A stretch of DNA of 64,000 nt from Borreliella garinii (lineage in GTDB: Bacteria; Spirochaetota; Spirochaetia; Borreliales; Borreliaceae). Below, piece after piece: positions 21,711-38,600 of the stretch. The translations under genes were made by a program, and so were the position numbers. Below the pieces are notes generated by a model. That model was not told where the DNA came from and searched no databases. It saw only the letters and a list, made by a program, of their open reading frames with translations. The stretch is taken from NCBI RefSeq assembly GCF_001922545.1, contig NZ_CP018744.1, positions 434,001 to 498,000 of the forward strand. Direction: 5' to 3'. Positions within the stretch are counted from its first letter, which is position 1, and the number at the start of each line of letters is the position of its first letter.

Positions 21711-22385
21711 ATGTTATACATTGTGGGTACGCCAATAGGCAATTTAGAAGATATTACTTATAGAGCGGTTGATGTTTTAAAATCGGTAAATGTTATTTTT
21801 GCAGAAGATACAAGAGTCACTATTAAGCTTTTGTCGCGATATAAAATTAATAAAAAAATGATTTCTTGTAATGCCGCAACAGAAAATAAAAAGATAAGAT
21901 TACTATTGGATTATTTAGCAAAAGGAGATTCTGTTGCTTTTGTTAGTGATGCCGGTACTCCAGGCCTTAGTGATCCTGGTAGTCTGTTAGTTGCCGCTGC
22001 TTTTCGAGAGGGATATAAAGTTTGTCCAATTCCTGGAGTAAGCTCTTTTAATACGATTGTAAGCGTTAATCCTTTTAGGGATAAGTCAGTGCTTTTCGAG
22101 GGATTTTTGCCTAACAAGGGTCTTAAAAGATTTAAAAGAATTGCTGAGCTATATAAAAGGGGTGATGCATTTGTGTTGCTTGAATCTGGTCATCGACTTT
22201 TGAAATTGCTTGTTGAAATTTCTTCCGTTAGTTTAGATGCTAAGATTCTTATTGGTCGAGAGATGACAAAAATTTATGAAGAATATCAAATTGGCAAGCC
22301 CTTAGAATTAAAAAATTATTTTGAATCAAGTAAGGAGAAGGTTAAAGGAGAATTTACTATTTTAGTCAGTAGAAGTTGTTCATAA
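21711..22385 (+). CDS. rsmI: 16S rRNA 2'-O-ribose methyltransferase RsmI
   Basis: SAM-dependent enzyme methylating the 2'-OH of C1402 (E. coli numbering) in the 16S decoding centre. The product starts MLYIVGTPIGNLEDITYRAVD, the standard RsmI opening, at ATG 21711 with an AAGGGG ribosome binding site; a TTG start 21 bases earlier is unlikely. Further signatures are FAEDTRVT, VSDAGTPGLSDPGSLLV and PIPGVSSF, with a C-terminal VLLESGHRLLKLL region. The 224-residue length is slightly short because the C-terminal extension of some homologues is absent. The neighbouring 16S gene is suggestive but probably fortuitous. Confidence 0.95.
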   Translation: MLYIVGTPIGNLEDITYRAVDVLKSVNVIFAEDTRVTIKLLSRYKINKKMISCNAATENKKIRLLLDYLAKGDSVAFVSDAGTPGLSDPGSLLVAAAFREGYKVCPIPGVSSFNTIVSVNPFRDKSVLFEGFLPNKGLKRFKRIAELYKRGDAFVLLESGHRLLKLLVEISSVSLDAKILIGREMTKIYEEYQIGKPLELKNYFESSKEKVKGEFTILVSRSCS

Positions 22386-22479
22386 TAAATGTTTTCTATT
22401 TAGATATTAAAACTTTATTTATTTTTGGTTTTACCCTATTGATTTATTATGTTATAATTAAGTTTTAATAGGGGTTTTT

Positions 22480-23028
22480 ATGAAAATTTATTTAGCTTCT
22501 CCATTTTTTAATGAAGAGCAAATTAAGCTGAGGGATGAGGTTTTAAAATTTCTTGAAGAGTTTAATTTAGATGTATTTTCTCCAGAGCATCATGCTGTCA
22601 AAAAGATGGGACTGCTTGAAAAGGTTGATTATAAGTTTGCCAATAGAGACATAAGAGAGAAAGTAAGAGAAATAGACTTAAAAGAGTTAGTTAGTAGTGA
22701 CATTGTCTTAGCTTTGGTTAATTATGTTGATGCAGGCACGGCTTATGAGAGGGGATTTGCCTTTGCTAAAAAAATACCAAGCATAGATTTTTTTAAAGAC
22801 AAAAAAGATTCTGATTTTTATAATTTGATGTATAGCGATTGTAATGCATCTTTTTCTAATTACAAGGATCTTAGGGAAGGAATTTTGACTTTTAAAGAAT
22901 TGTGGATTAAGTTTAAAGGAGATAATGAAAGTTTTAGGACTTTCTTCGATTATTTAAAAGCTAAATTAGGGGATAAATTGAAAAAAATTCTTACAACTTT
23001 ACCTGTTAATGAAAAATGTGGTTGTTAA
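22480..23028 (+). CDS. nucleoside 2-deoxyribosyltransferase family protein
   Basis: Protein of 182 residues resembling nucleoside 2-deoxyribosyltransferases, which move deoxyribose between bases in nucleotide salvage. The N-terminal IYLASPFFNEEQ, the DIREKVREIDLKELVSSDIVLALVNYVDAGTAYERGFA segment and a central catalytic-type acid region are characteristic. Such salvage is plausible because Borrelia cannot make purines or pyrimidines de novo. A GGGG-containing ribosome binding site precedes the ATG. It lies just upstream of the rRNA promoter and ends about 70 bases before the -35. Corresponds to BB0426. Confidence 0.85.
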   Translation: MKIYLASPFFNEEQIKLRDEVLKFLEEFNLDVFSPEHHAVKKMGLLEKVDYKFANRDIREKVREIDLKELVSSDIVLALVNYVDAGTAYERGFAFAKKIPSIDFFKDKKDSDFYNLMYSDCNASFSNYKDLREGILTFKELWIKFKGDNESFRTFFDYLKAKLGDKLKKILTTLPVNEKCGC

Positions 23029-23098
23029 TGCTTTTATCATGGTTGAGTAATAAAATTTATTTTTTATGTTTTTGTGTTAATAAAATAATGCAAAAGTA

Positions 23099-23127
23099 TT
23101 GACAATATGATTCTTATTTTGTTAAAC
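23099..23127 (+). promoter_or_regulatory. 16S rRNA (rrs) promoter
   Basis: A consensus TTGACA (23099-23104), a 17-base spacer and TTAAAC (23122-23127) lie about 115 bases upstream of the mature 16S 5' end. It is the best sigma70-type promoter in the interval. Confidence 0.75.
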
Positions 23128-23240
23128 TCTTAAAAGTCGAAATGATTATTGGAAGATGAGAGAAGGGAAGAGTTAAGTAAGGTTGAAAGCCAAGCAAAAG
23201 AATAAACACAACTTGTTAATTTTTTTAAATAAAAATAAGA

Positions 23241-24777
<1,537 letters not shown>

Positions 24778-24821
24778 TAAGAGAAAGATAAATTAAGGCT
24801 AATTCCATTAACTCTTCCCTG

Positions 24822-24848
24822 CTCTTTTCTTTTTGTAAAAGAGTTTTT
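24822..24848 (+). terminator. terminator-like hairpin after 16S
   Basis: CTCTTTT (24822-24828) and AAAAGAG (24837-24843) form a 7-bp stem with an 8-base loop, followed by TTTTT. It lies 45 bases after the 16S end and before tRNA-Ala, so it may separate or attenuate transcription between them. Confidence 0.5.
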
Positions 24849-24949
24849 AAAACCAAGATTGTTTTTATAGGCTTGAGAACAGTTTGTATATTTATTTTTT
24901 AGGAATATTAAAGAATTTCGTTAAGCCCAAGCTTGAGTTTAGATTGATT

Positions 24950-25023
24950 GGGGGTTTAGCTCAGTTGGCTAGAGCATCGGCTTTGCAAGCCGAGGGTCAA
25001 GGGTTCGAGTCCCTTAACCTCCA
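24950..25023 (+). tRNA. tRNA-Ala (TGC)
   Basis: A 74-base cloverleaf: acceptor arms GGGGGTT/AACCTCC, D-arm TAGCTCAGTTGGCTAGAGC, anticodon stem CGGCT/AGCCG with TGC anticodon, and T-arm GGGTTCGAGTCCC. CCA is not encoded. It sits in the 16S spacer, as usual for tRNA-Ala. Confidence 0.96.
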
Positions 25024-26392
25024 TTACGCATATAGATTAAGCATGTTGTTAAGCAAGTTTATTAAAGGTTAAAATAATTATTGGAATAGGAGATAGGGAA
25101 AAGTTAAGAAAGGTTAGAAGGCAAACAAAATAATAAGCAAAGCGTATTAATTCTTTTAAATAAGAACAAGAATTACGAAGGGTTTGGCTCTGGCCCAGAA
25201 CTAACCCTATTGGTTTGTCTTAAACATGCAAGTCAAGCGGGATATAGTAATATATTTGGTGGCTAACAAGCAATTAGCGTGTGAATGATTTACCTATGAG
25301 ATGGGAACAACCACTAGAAATAGTATATAGGTTTATGTATAAATGTCATAGCTCAATTATAGATCTATGTTGTCAATTATATATCTAGGGCTTGATAGAG
25401 GAAGTTAGAATTTCTGATGTAAGGGTGGCATCTGTTGATATTAAGAAGGATGTCAGAGACGAAGGCGAACTTTTGGGGCAAGGCTGATACTGAGTCACGA
25501 AAGCGTAGGGAGCAAATAGGATTAGATATCCCATCACTCTGTGCTGTAAATGATGAAAACTTAGTTTTAACTAAAAGTTGACACTAGGACTAACGTGTTA
25601 AGTATATCTCTTGAGGGGGAGATTCTTTTAATCGTGAATCTCAAAGGAATTGACTGGGGCCTGCATAAGCGGTGGAGCATGTATTTAAATTCGACGATAT
25701 GCGGTGAACCTTGCCGGGGTTTGGTATGTATAGGATGTGGTTAGAGATAATTATTCCCCGCTTGGTAGTTATATATAATTGCTATATGGTTATTGTCGGT
25801 TTTGATTATGAGGTGTTGAGCCAGCCCTAGCGAGGAGTTCAATCTTCATTTTTTATTATCGATGCATAATGGTATAGCCCTAGATAAGACTGCAAGCGAT
25901 AAGTCAGCGGAAGATGAGAAGGTCTAAAGTCATTGTTCTAATCTATAAGAGAGTAAGGTATTTGAGGTATGTTTAGTGTGGGGTTAAAGGCTCAGTAAGG
26001 CAGCTGTATTATAAAATATGGTTGTTTTTAAGATAAAGATAAATTAAGATGAATTTCATTAATTCTTCTCTGTATTTTTATTTTGATGAAAATTTTTTTA
26101 AGTCAAAGTAAATTTTTAGTTTAAACTTTAGAAAAAATAAATCTTTGGTAAGTATTTAGTGTTATATAGTTTAGTATTGAATTAGGCGTTGTTAATAGTA
26201 GATCATAATTTTAATTTTGAAGTGAAAAGCTTTTATATTGCTAGATGTGCATTTTAAATCTAATATAACGGCAATTGGCCATTTTAAAATTGAGATTATA
26301 TTCTAAATATTACTTAATATTTACCAAATTTTTTATTGTTTTGATTAATTGGCTTAAAGGAATACCGAAGTGATTATAATAATGGAACACAT
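25024..26392. other. spacer between tRNA-Ala and tRNA-Ile
   Basis: There is no protein gene in this 1,369-base stretch. From about 25070 to 26140 it is a degraded copy of the 16S leader, 16S gene and trailing spacer, described as a pseudogene below. The remaining ~250 bases before tRNA-Ile are AT-rich without recognisable features. Confidence 0.85.
25171..26030 (+). pseudogene. decayed second 16S rRNA gene
   Basis: Collinear with the intact 16S gene, with an estimated 80-85% identity by eye over retained parts. The 5' part matches from AATTACGAAGGGTTTGGCTC (intact: AATAACGAAGAGTTTGATCC) to AGAAATAGTA. About 435 bases are then missing (intact 23390 to ~23825, including the 530 loop). Similarity resumes through the 900 region (AAAGGAATTGACTGGGGCC) to GATAAGTCAGCGGAAGATGAG. 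A second deletion of about 245 bases removes the 1400 decoding region (intact ~24420-24665). The anti-Shine-Dalgarno end is lost. The duplication also includes the leader (~25070-25170) and trailing spacer to about 26140. It cannot make a working rRNA. Confidence 0.92.
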
Positions 26393-26466
26393 TGGGACCA
26401 GGATGAGTTGAACATCCGACCTCAGGTTTATCAGACCTGCGCTCTAACCACCTGAGCTATGATCCC
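26393..26466 (-). tRNA. tRNA-Ile (GAT)
   Basis: A minus-strand 74-base cloverleaf: acceptor arms GGGATCA/TGGTCCC, D-arm TAGCTCAGGTGGTTAGAGC, anticodon loop CTGATAA with GAT, and T-arm GGATGTTCAACTCATCC. The T-loop starts TTCAA. It is transcribed against the flanking rRNA genes from its own promoter. Confidence 0.96.
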
Positions 26467-26489
26467 TTAAACGTACCAATTCTTTACAA

Positions 26490-26518
26490 ATTTTATTTAA
26501 ATCTTCTGACTTTGTCAA
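26490..26518 (-). promoter_or_regulatory. tRNA-Ile promoter
   Basis: On the minus strand TTGACA (26513-26518), a 17-base spacer and TAAAAT (26490-26495) lie about 24 bases upstream of the tRNA 5' end. Its -35 box overlaps the edge of a 17-bp perfect hairpin. Confidence 0.75.
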
Positions 26519-26553
26519 TATCTCTTATATCTTGAAAAGATATAAGAGATATT
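26517..26553. repeat. perfect 17-bp hairpin upstream of tRNA-Ile
   Basis: AATATCTCTTATATCTT (26517-26533) is the exact reverse complement of 26537-26553, with a three-base GAA loop. On the minus strand it abuts the -35 of the tRNA-Ile promoter. Confidence 0.85.
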
Positions 26554-26744
26554 GTATATGGTTTATGATTTTCCATATATTTATTAATGCCTGCTATTTT
26601 ATATAAGTGTTTTATAAGATTTGTTAATTTTATTTCTACCTATTTAAAAGATTGTTATGATTGATATCAATTATTTTGATATTGAAATTGCAGCATTTTA
26701 TTGTGTGGTTGTTTTGAGTAGGTCATAAAAACTTTTAAAGTTAT

Positions 26745-26798
26745 AGCATTATTTCTTTATTCAACTTTTCCAAAAAAGTTGAATAAAGAAATAATGCT
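26745..26798. repeat. 25-bp perfect inverted repeat with four-base loop
   Basis: Positions 26745-26769 and 26774-26798 are exact reverse complements around a CCAA loop. There is no T-run after either arm, so it is not a plain terminator. The RNA from either strand would form an unusually long uninterrupted hairpin. Confidence 0.9.
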
Positions 26799-26819
26799 GC
26801 TTTTGTTTTGGCGGCTTTT

Positions 26820-26867
26820 ATCTTTACCTGAAGCGTCCTTTAAAGGTAAAGATATTTTTCTTTTTTT
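26820..26867 (+). terminator. intrinsic terminator-like hairpin in the spacer
   Basis: ATCTTTACCT (26820-26829) pairs with AGGTAAAGAT (26844-26853) around a 14-base loop and is followed by ATTTTTCTTTTTTT. It may end read-through transcription from the 16S side. Confidence 0.65.
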
Positions 26868-27133
26868 GAAGTGCAATCAATTTTTAGAAATATTTTTTAT
26901 TGATCGATAGATTAATTTAATCAATTTTTTATAAAATATCTTTTATTTTTACTGCTTAGATATTTTGAATTAGTATTTTCATATAAGCGTATTGAAGCTG
27001 GGCTATTTTAGCTTTTTAATTTGTTTTTATTGCTATAGAGGAATAGATTAAAAGTAGTCTAAAAAGTATTATACTTGATGCATTATGCATGACCAATGTT
27101 TGATTTTTTAAAAAATGCAAAACATTTTATTAG

Positions 27134-27167
27134 TAGGTATTTATAATTGAAAATCTATAAATACCTA
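27134..27167. repeat. 12-bp inverted repeat
   Basis: TAGGTATTTATA (27134-27145) and TATAAATACCTA (27156-27167) flank a ten-base loop and are followed by TTTTAAAA. It could be a weak terminator on either strand. Confidence 0.55.
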
Positions 27168-27492
27168 TTTTAAAAATTAAGCTTTATTAATAGATGGGGG
27201 ATTGTTCAGACCTTTTTCCAATCTTAGCAATTGAAATTTTTCAAGAATTTATTATTAAAAGTTTTTCACATAGGTAGATCTAAAATCTATGAATTTGTGT
27301 ACTGTTAAATTTTTTTGCTTTTTAATCAACAAAAATTTATTAACCAGTCAAGAATTTTATTAAAATATGTATTTATTGAATAATTAAACCATTTTAGTTT
27401 TTATGCTTATTATGGGTAATGTGTTTTTGTATTTTACATATGTGTTTTGGCAATAATTTTTTTTATTATTATCTTGTTTTAAAATTGAGTTT

Positions 27493-28053
27493 ATGGATCG
27501 ATATTTTTTTTTGCAAGATGCTACTACTGTTGCAAGGTTATTGCTTGGCAATTTATTGATCAGGAAAATTAATAAAAAGGAAATAGTTGGCAGAATTGTT
27601 GAAACAGAAGCTTATATGGGAATAGCAGATAGCGCTTGTCATTCTTATGGCGGCAAGAGAACAAATCGCACAAATGCTATGTATAGCATAGGAGGATATT
27701 CTTATGTATATATGATATATGGAATGCATTACATGTTTAATATTGTGACTGCAGATAAAAACAATCCCCAAGCCGTTTTAATTAGAAGCATAGAACCTAT
27801 TTCTCCATTATTGGGGAAGAAAAGTGCTCTTACTAATGGCCCGGGTAAACTTACAAAATTTTTAAACATTGATTTAACTTTTAATGAAGTTGATCTTATT
27901 GGTAATAATGAGCTTTTTTTGCAAAGAGATTTGAATCTAGATTTTAATATAGTTTGTTCAAAAAGAATAAATATTAATTATGCTCAAGAGTATGATATAA
28001 ACAAACTTTGGAGATTTTATATTAAAGATAATAAATTTGTTTCAAGGCTTTGA
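27493..28053 (+). CDS. 3-methyladenine DNA glycosylase (AAG family)
   Basis: Monofunctional base-excision repair glycosylase removing alkylated purines. The 186-residue protein aligns with the AAG/MPG family: LLGNLLIRK, GRIVETEAYMG with the catalytic glutamate at Glu39 and the intercalating/stacking tyrosine at Tyr41, the SACHSYGGKRTNRTNAMY segment, YVYMIYGMHYMFNIV, and LTNGPGKLTKFLNID. It is close to the family minimum length. The ribosome binding site is weak. It is placed inside the rRNA region between the 16S and 23S genes, a Borrelia-specific arrangement. Corresponds to BB0422. Confidence 0.93.
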   Translation: MDRYFFLQDATTVARLLLGNLLIRKINKKEIVGRIVETEAYMGIADSACHSYGGKRTNRTNAMYSIGGYSYVYMIYGMHYMFNIVTADKNNPQAVLIRSIEPISPLLGKKSALTNGPGKLTKFLNIDLTFNEVDLIGNNELFLQRDLNLDFNIVCSKRININYAQEYDINKLWRFYIKDNKFVSRL

Positions 28054-28185
28054 TTTTCGTTTAAATAAAGTTTTAAAAAAAATCAAAAAATATAATTTGC
28101 TTAAATTTGATTATTTTATGTTTTAGGATCAATTTATTGAGAATAAATTATTTGTGATATTATATCTTACAAGAGAGATTTATAT

Positions 28186-29028
28186 ATGAATTCCAATTAT
28201 AAAAGATATAAAATGTTGGTTTTTGACCTTGATGGTACTTTGCTGAACGATAATCATGAGATTGCTTTTTTAACCCTTGAGGTTCTTTCGATCTTGAAGA
28301 AAGATTTTAAAATAATTATTGCAACTGGTAGAAGGTTGAGTGAAATTAGAAATGTCAGGAATCAATTAAAAGAAATTAATATTAATGAGAATTATCTTGT
28401 AACGGCAAATGGAGCTGAAGTGTTTTTACAAGAAAATTTAATTTTTAGACATGTAATGAGTTATAGCTTAGTAAAAGAAATTCTCAAGATACATAAAGAT
28501 AATGTTGATGTTAATCTTTATACTTTTGACACTTGGTATTCTAATTCAGATGTTAAAAGTCCCATTATGAAACATTTTATTAAGGATTTAGGCTTAAATG
28601 CTGTCATCGGAGATTTGACTGCATTAGGCATTGATTCTGTTTCTAAGATTGTTTATTATTGTGACGATTTAGCAACTCTTAATAAACTTGAAAATGAGAT
28701 TAAGAATAAAGATTTTCAGGACATAAGGGTGTTTTTTTCTTTTAAGGATTTATTAGAGATTACCAATATTAATGCTTATAAGTATAATGCTATTAAAAAT
28801 ATTGCTTTTCTTGAAAACATTCCATTGTCTGATGTTTTAGCCTTTGGAGACAATAATAATGATTATGAGATGCTCAAAAATCTTGGCAAAGGGGTTTTAA
28901 TGAAAAATGCTAATGAATTTCTTAAGATTAACTTAGCAAATAATGAAACAACAAGATTTAGTAATAATGAGGATGGTGTTGCTAAGTTTTTAGTTGATTT
29001 TTTTGAGCTTAATATTAAATATGAATAG
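28186..29028 (+). CDS. Cof-type HAD-superfamily phosphatase
   Basis: Haloacid dehalogenase family hydrolase of the Cof (type IIB) class, 280 residues. Motif I is VFDLDGTLLNDNHEI (nucleophile Asp in DLD), motif II/III IIATGRRLSEIR and a late lysine, and motif IV LAFGDNNNDYEML. The cap domain lies between about residues 85 and 185. Typical substrates are sugar phosphates, FMN or PLP; the specific one cannot be read here. A GAGAG ribosome binding site precedes ATG. It lies just upstream of the first 23S promoter. Confidence 0.92.
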   Translation: MNSNYKRYKMLVFDLDGTLLNDNHEIAFLTLEVLSILKKDFKIIIATGRRLSEIRNVRNQLKEININENYLVTANGAEVFLQENLIFRHVMSYSLVKEILKIHKDNVDVNLYTFDTWYSNSDVKSPIMKHFIKDLGLNAVIGDLTALGIDSVSKIVYYCDDLATLNKLENEIKNKDFQDIRVFFSFKDLLEITNINAYKYNAIKNIAFLENIPLSDVLAFGDNNNDYEMLKNLGKGVLMKNANEFLKINLANNETTRFSNNEDGVAKFLVDFFELNIKYE

Positions 29029-29128
29029 TTTGGGTTCAAATGTTTAATACATTTGGTTTGTTTTTAGTAGAATTTTTTACTTATAATGTATTTTTGTAAA
29101 TTTATTTATTAAAATATTGGAATAAGTA

Positions 29129-29157
29129 TTGACATGGATTAAACAAAGATATATATT
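29129..29157 (+). promoter_or_regulatory. promoter of the first 23S-5S unit
   Basis: TTGACA (29129-29134), a 17-base spacer and TATATT (29152-29157), about 52 bases upstream of the mature 23S 5' end. This shows that 23S is transcribed independently of 16S. Confidence 0.8.
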
Positions 29158-29209
29158 ATTCTATGTTGTATAAACAAATTGGCAAAATAGAGATGGAAGA
29201 TAAAAATAT

Positions 29210-32137
<2,928 letters not shown>

Positions 32138-32160
32138 TATTTTTGTCTTCCTTATAAAAA

Positions 32161-32272
32161 CCCTGGTGGTTAAAGAAAAGAGGAAACACCTGTTATCATT
32201 CCGAACACAGAAGTTAAGCTCTTATTCGCTGATGGTACTGCGAGTTCGCGGGAGAGTAAGTTGTTGCCAGGG
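32161..32272 (+). rRNA. rrfA: 5S ribosomal RNA, copy 1
   Basis: About 112 bases between CCCTGGTGGT and GCCAGGG, whose ends pair as helix I. It contains CCGAACACAGAAGTTAAGC, typical of 5S. The helix extends outward (AAAAACCCTGG with CCAGGGTTTTT) and runs into T-rich sequence, so it may also serve as the terminator. Confidence 0.95.
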
Positions 32273-32372
32273 TTTTTGTTTTATACTTTAAACATTGATT
32301 TTATTTTTTATGTTTTTAGATGTTCATGTTTTTGAATGTTTTATTCAAATAATATAAAAAATAAAATATATA

Positions 32373-32401
32373 TTGACATGGATTAAACAAAGATATATAT
32401 T
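32373..32401 (+). promoter_or_regulatory. promoter of the second 23S-5S unit
   Basis: An exact copy of the first unit's promoter: TTGACA (32373-32378), 17 bases, TATATT (32396-32401). The second unit therefore does not depend on read-through from the first. Confidence 0.8.
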
Positions 32402-32453
32402 ATTCTATGTTGTATAAACAAATTGGCAAAATAGAGATGGAAGATAAAAATAT

Positions 32454-35381
<2,928 letters not shown>

Positions 35382-35404
35382 TATTTTTGTCTTCCTTATA
35401 AAAA

Positions 35405-35516
35405 CCCTGGTGGTTAAAGAAAAGAGGAAACACCTGTTATCATTCCGAACACAGAAGTTAAGCTCTTATTCGCTGATGGTACTGCGAGTTCGCGGGAGAG
35501 TAAGTTATTGCCAGGG
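35405..35516 (+). rRNA. rrfB: 5S ribosomal RNA, copy 2
   Basis: The same 112-base structure as copy 1, with one substitution (A at 35507 instead of G). The outer AAAAACCCTGG/CCAGGGTTTTT extension is kept. Confidence 0.95.
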
Positions 35517-35614
35517 TTTTTGTTTTATACTTTAAACATTGATTTTAATGTGTATACTTATTTTTACACATTAGTAAAACTATTGTATTTTAAATAAGGA
35601 AATTTTAAAATAAC

Positions 35615-38600
35615 ATGAAAAAAGCAAATTTTTTAAGTATTAATTTTTTAATTTTGCTTTTGGTTTGCTTTGTTAACGTTAATTTATTTTCTAAGGATAT
35701 TTTCAAGTTTAAGCTTGTAGGGCAATATTTTCCTTTTTACTATAAGAATGGTAAAGAAAAATATGAGGGGCTTATTTTTCCTATTTTAGACAAATGGGCA
35801 CAAGATAATAATGTTGATATTAGAGTTGAAACTATTGACAATTTAAATGAAAGTAACATTGAAGACGACTCAATATATTTAGGATTAACTTATAATTCAA
35901 AATTAAATGATTTATTTTATTTTAAAAGTGAGTTTTCTAGGAGCATTGCAATTTTATTTTCTAAAAGCTCTAATAAAAAATATAAAAATGCTCATTCAAC
36001 ATGTTTGTCTAATTTTAATATAGGAGTTGTTAAAAATACAATATATGAAGATATCTTAAGACTAAGACGTGCTAACACTATTTTTTTGGCTGATAATGCT
36101 GAAGAGTTATTATTAGCTTTAAAAAATGATAAAGTTGACTATATATATGGTGATTGTAAGACTTTAGCTTATATTGCAAAGCGTTTTTTAGGTGAAGATC
36201 TTGCAATTTTTAATGGAGATATTTTTTATAGTATTAAAAATAGGGTGGCCATTAGTAGAAATGCTCCTGAGATAATAAAGAATTTAAATTTGGATTTGTT
36301 TTCGTATCTAATGGAAATACCTGATGAACATGTTTTTTCTTTTTTAGATAGTACTTCTAAGGGTAGTTTTATTGATGTTGGTTTATATAATGATTATCCC
36401 CCTTTAAGTTTTATTAATTCAAAGGGAAAGTTGTCTGGCATTTTAGTAGATTTATGGAATCTTCTCTCAAGACAGCATATTTTTAAACCTATTTTCAAGG
36501 GATTTCCTAAAGAAGATATTAAAAAATCATTAGATGGAAAGTCAGTGGGCATTTTTGGAGGAATCATTAGTAATGATAGTGTATTTGAAAATGTTAATTA
36601 TGTGGTAAGTAAGCCAATATATCCTCTTAATTTTAAATTTTATTCTAAAGGGTTAAGCAATAATGTTGGCCCAATAAATTCTCAGTTTATTGATTTTGAT
36701 TTTAATAATATTCAATTAAATAAGAATCAAGATATTGTTAATAACTTTATAGATATTGTTAATAATTCATATGGATTTATAGAAAATTCAATAACAACAA
36801 AATATTTATTAAAATTAAATGGATATAACGGTAGATTAAAATCTTACGATTCGATTTTTCATAAAAATAGATTTTTAGTATTAGCTATTGATAACAGGAT
36901 TTATAAGGTTATTAAATATATTCTTAATTCTATATTTGATGATATTTCATTTGAATCTTTACTTCAAATAGATAAAAATTGGCTAGATAAAGAAGAGATT
37001 AATAGTTCTCGAATAAATAGTTATAAAATTATGAATAAGCTTAAATTTAATATAGAAGAAAAAATTTGGTTATTAAAAAATAATAAATTAAATCTTGCTG
37101 TTAAAAATTGGTATCCAATAGATTATGTTGAAGCAAATAATTATAAAGGAATAAATCAATTTTTGCTTGATAAGATTAGAATGTTTTCAGGGTTAGAATT
37201 TAACATAATTGAAACACATAGCATCTTAGATCTCAAAAAATTAATCAAATCTGGAAAAATCGATATGCTAAATACTAATGCGATCGATTCAAATTTAGAT
37301 AATGTTTTTAATATAAAATTAAATTCTCGAATTCCACTTTATATTTTTTCAAATAAAAAAAGAGTGCTTCCATCTAGGTCTTTAGAGAGGTTTGCTGTAC
37401 TTGATTTTTTGTATAATAAAAACTTGGCTTCTAATATTAAATCAAAACTTATTTTGGTAAGTAGCTTTAAAGAAGCCTTACTTCTTCTTTATAAGGGAAA
37501 GATAGATGGGATTATTAGCGATGAGTATACAGCTGCCGCTGTTTTTGAAGAATTAAATGTTACCGATGTTGAAAAACTTCCTACTTTTAGAGATTTGGCT
37601 TTTGATTTGAGTCTTGCTATTTATGATCAGGATTATATCTTGAAAGAAATTATTCAAAAAGTTGTTATTCGTTCAAACGTTGATAGTCAGAAGTATTTAA
37701 ATGATTGGAAATTTGATATTTATTACAAATCCAAAGGCATTAGGTTTAAAAATTTCAAATTTTTAGTGTTAACAGTCATTATATTTTATTTTACTTTTTT
37801 AGGATTTGTAATAATTCTTATGTTCAAATTATCATTTGAGCAGAAAAGAAAATATTTTTCTGTAATGAATGAAAAAAAGATTGCAGAATCCGCCAATACT
37901 GCTAAAACCATTTTTATAGCGAACATTAGCCATGATATTAGGACTCCCATTAATGGAATAATGGCGGCTACCGAGCTTTTGGATACCACTATTCTTACGG
38001 ATGTTCAAAAAGACTATGTTAGAATGATAAATTATTCGTCTGATTCTTTACTTTCTTTAATTGACGATATATTGTATTTGTCTCAAATAGATGTCAATGA
38101 ATTATATGTTGATAGTCAAGAGATTGATTTAGAGAGTGAAATGGAAATGGTTTTAAAAATTTTTCAATCTCAATGTGCAAAGAAAAATATTGATTTATTC
38201 TCTTATTCGAAATCTATTTTTAAGAATTATATAAAAGGTGACATTGTAAAAATTAAACAAGTTTTAATTAATTTAATAGGCAATGCTTTTAAGTTTACAG
38301 ATGATGGTGTTATTGTTTTAAACTATGAAGAAGTATGTAGAACAAGAGCTGATGATAATAGATTGTTAGTTACAGTTGAGTTTAAGGTAATAGATACAGG
38401 CAAAGGTATTAAAAGGGAGAATCTTTCTAAGATATTTGAAATATTCAAACAAGAGGATGATTCTTCTTCAAGAATCCATGAGGGTGCGGGACTAGGATTG
38501 TCAATATCTAGAGAGCTTATAAGGCTAATGGGCGGTCTTGGCATTGCTGTTGATAGCAAGGTGGGGGAGGGCACAACTTTTTCATTTATGTTGCCTTTTT

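Larger units (their letters stand above)
26467..27492. other. hairpin-rich 1-kb spacer before the 3-methyladenine glycosylase gene
   Basis: No credible protein gene is present. The interval holds the tRNA-Ile promoter and at least four strong inverted repeats (26517-26553, 26745-26798, 26820-26853, 27134-27167). The rest is AT-rich low-complexity sequence. Confidence 0.75.

Noticed and set aside
24884-25072. Open frame covering tRNA-Ala
   Set aside because: The tRNA cloverleaf explains the sequence; the frame has no start signal.
25024-27492. Possible prophage or insertion sequence remnant in the rRNA spacer
   Set aside because: No transposase fragments or target-site duplications; the left part aligns with 16S and the right part has only hairpins.
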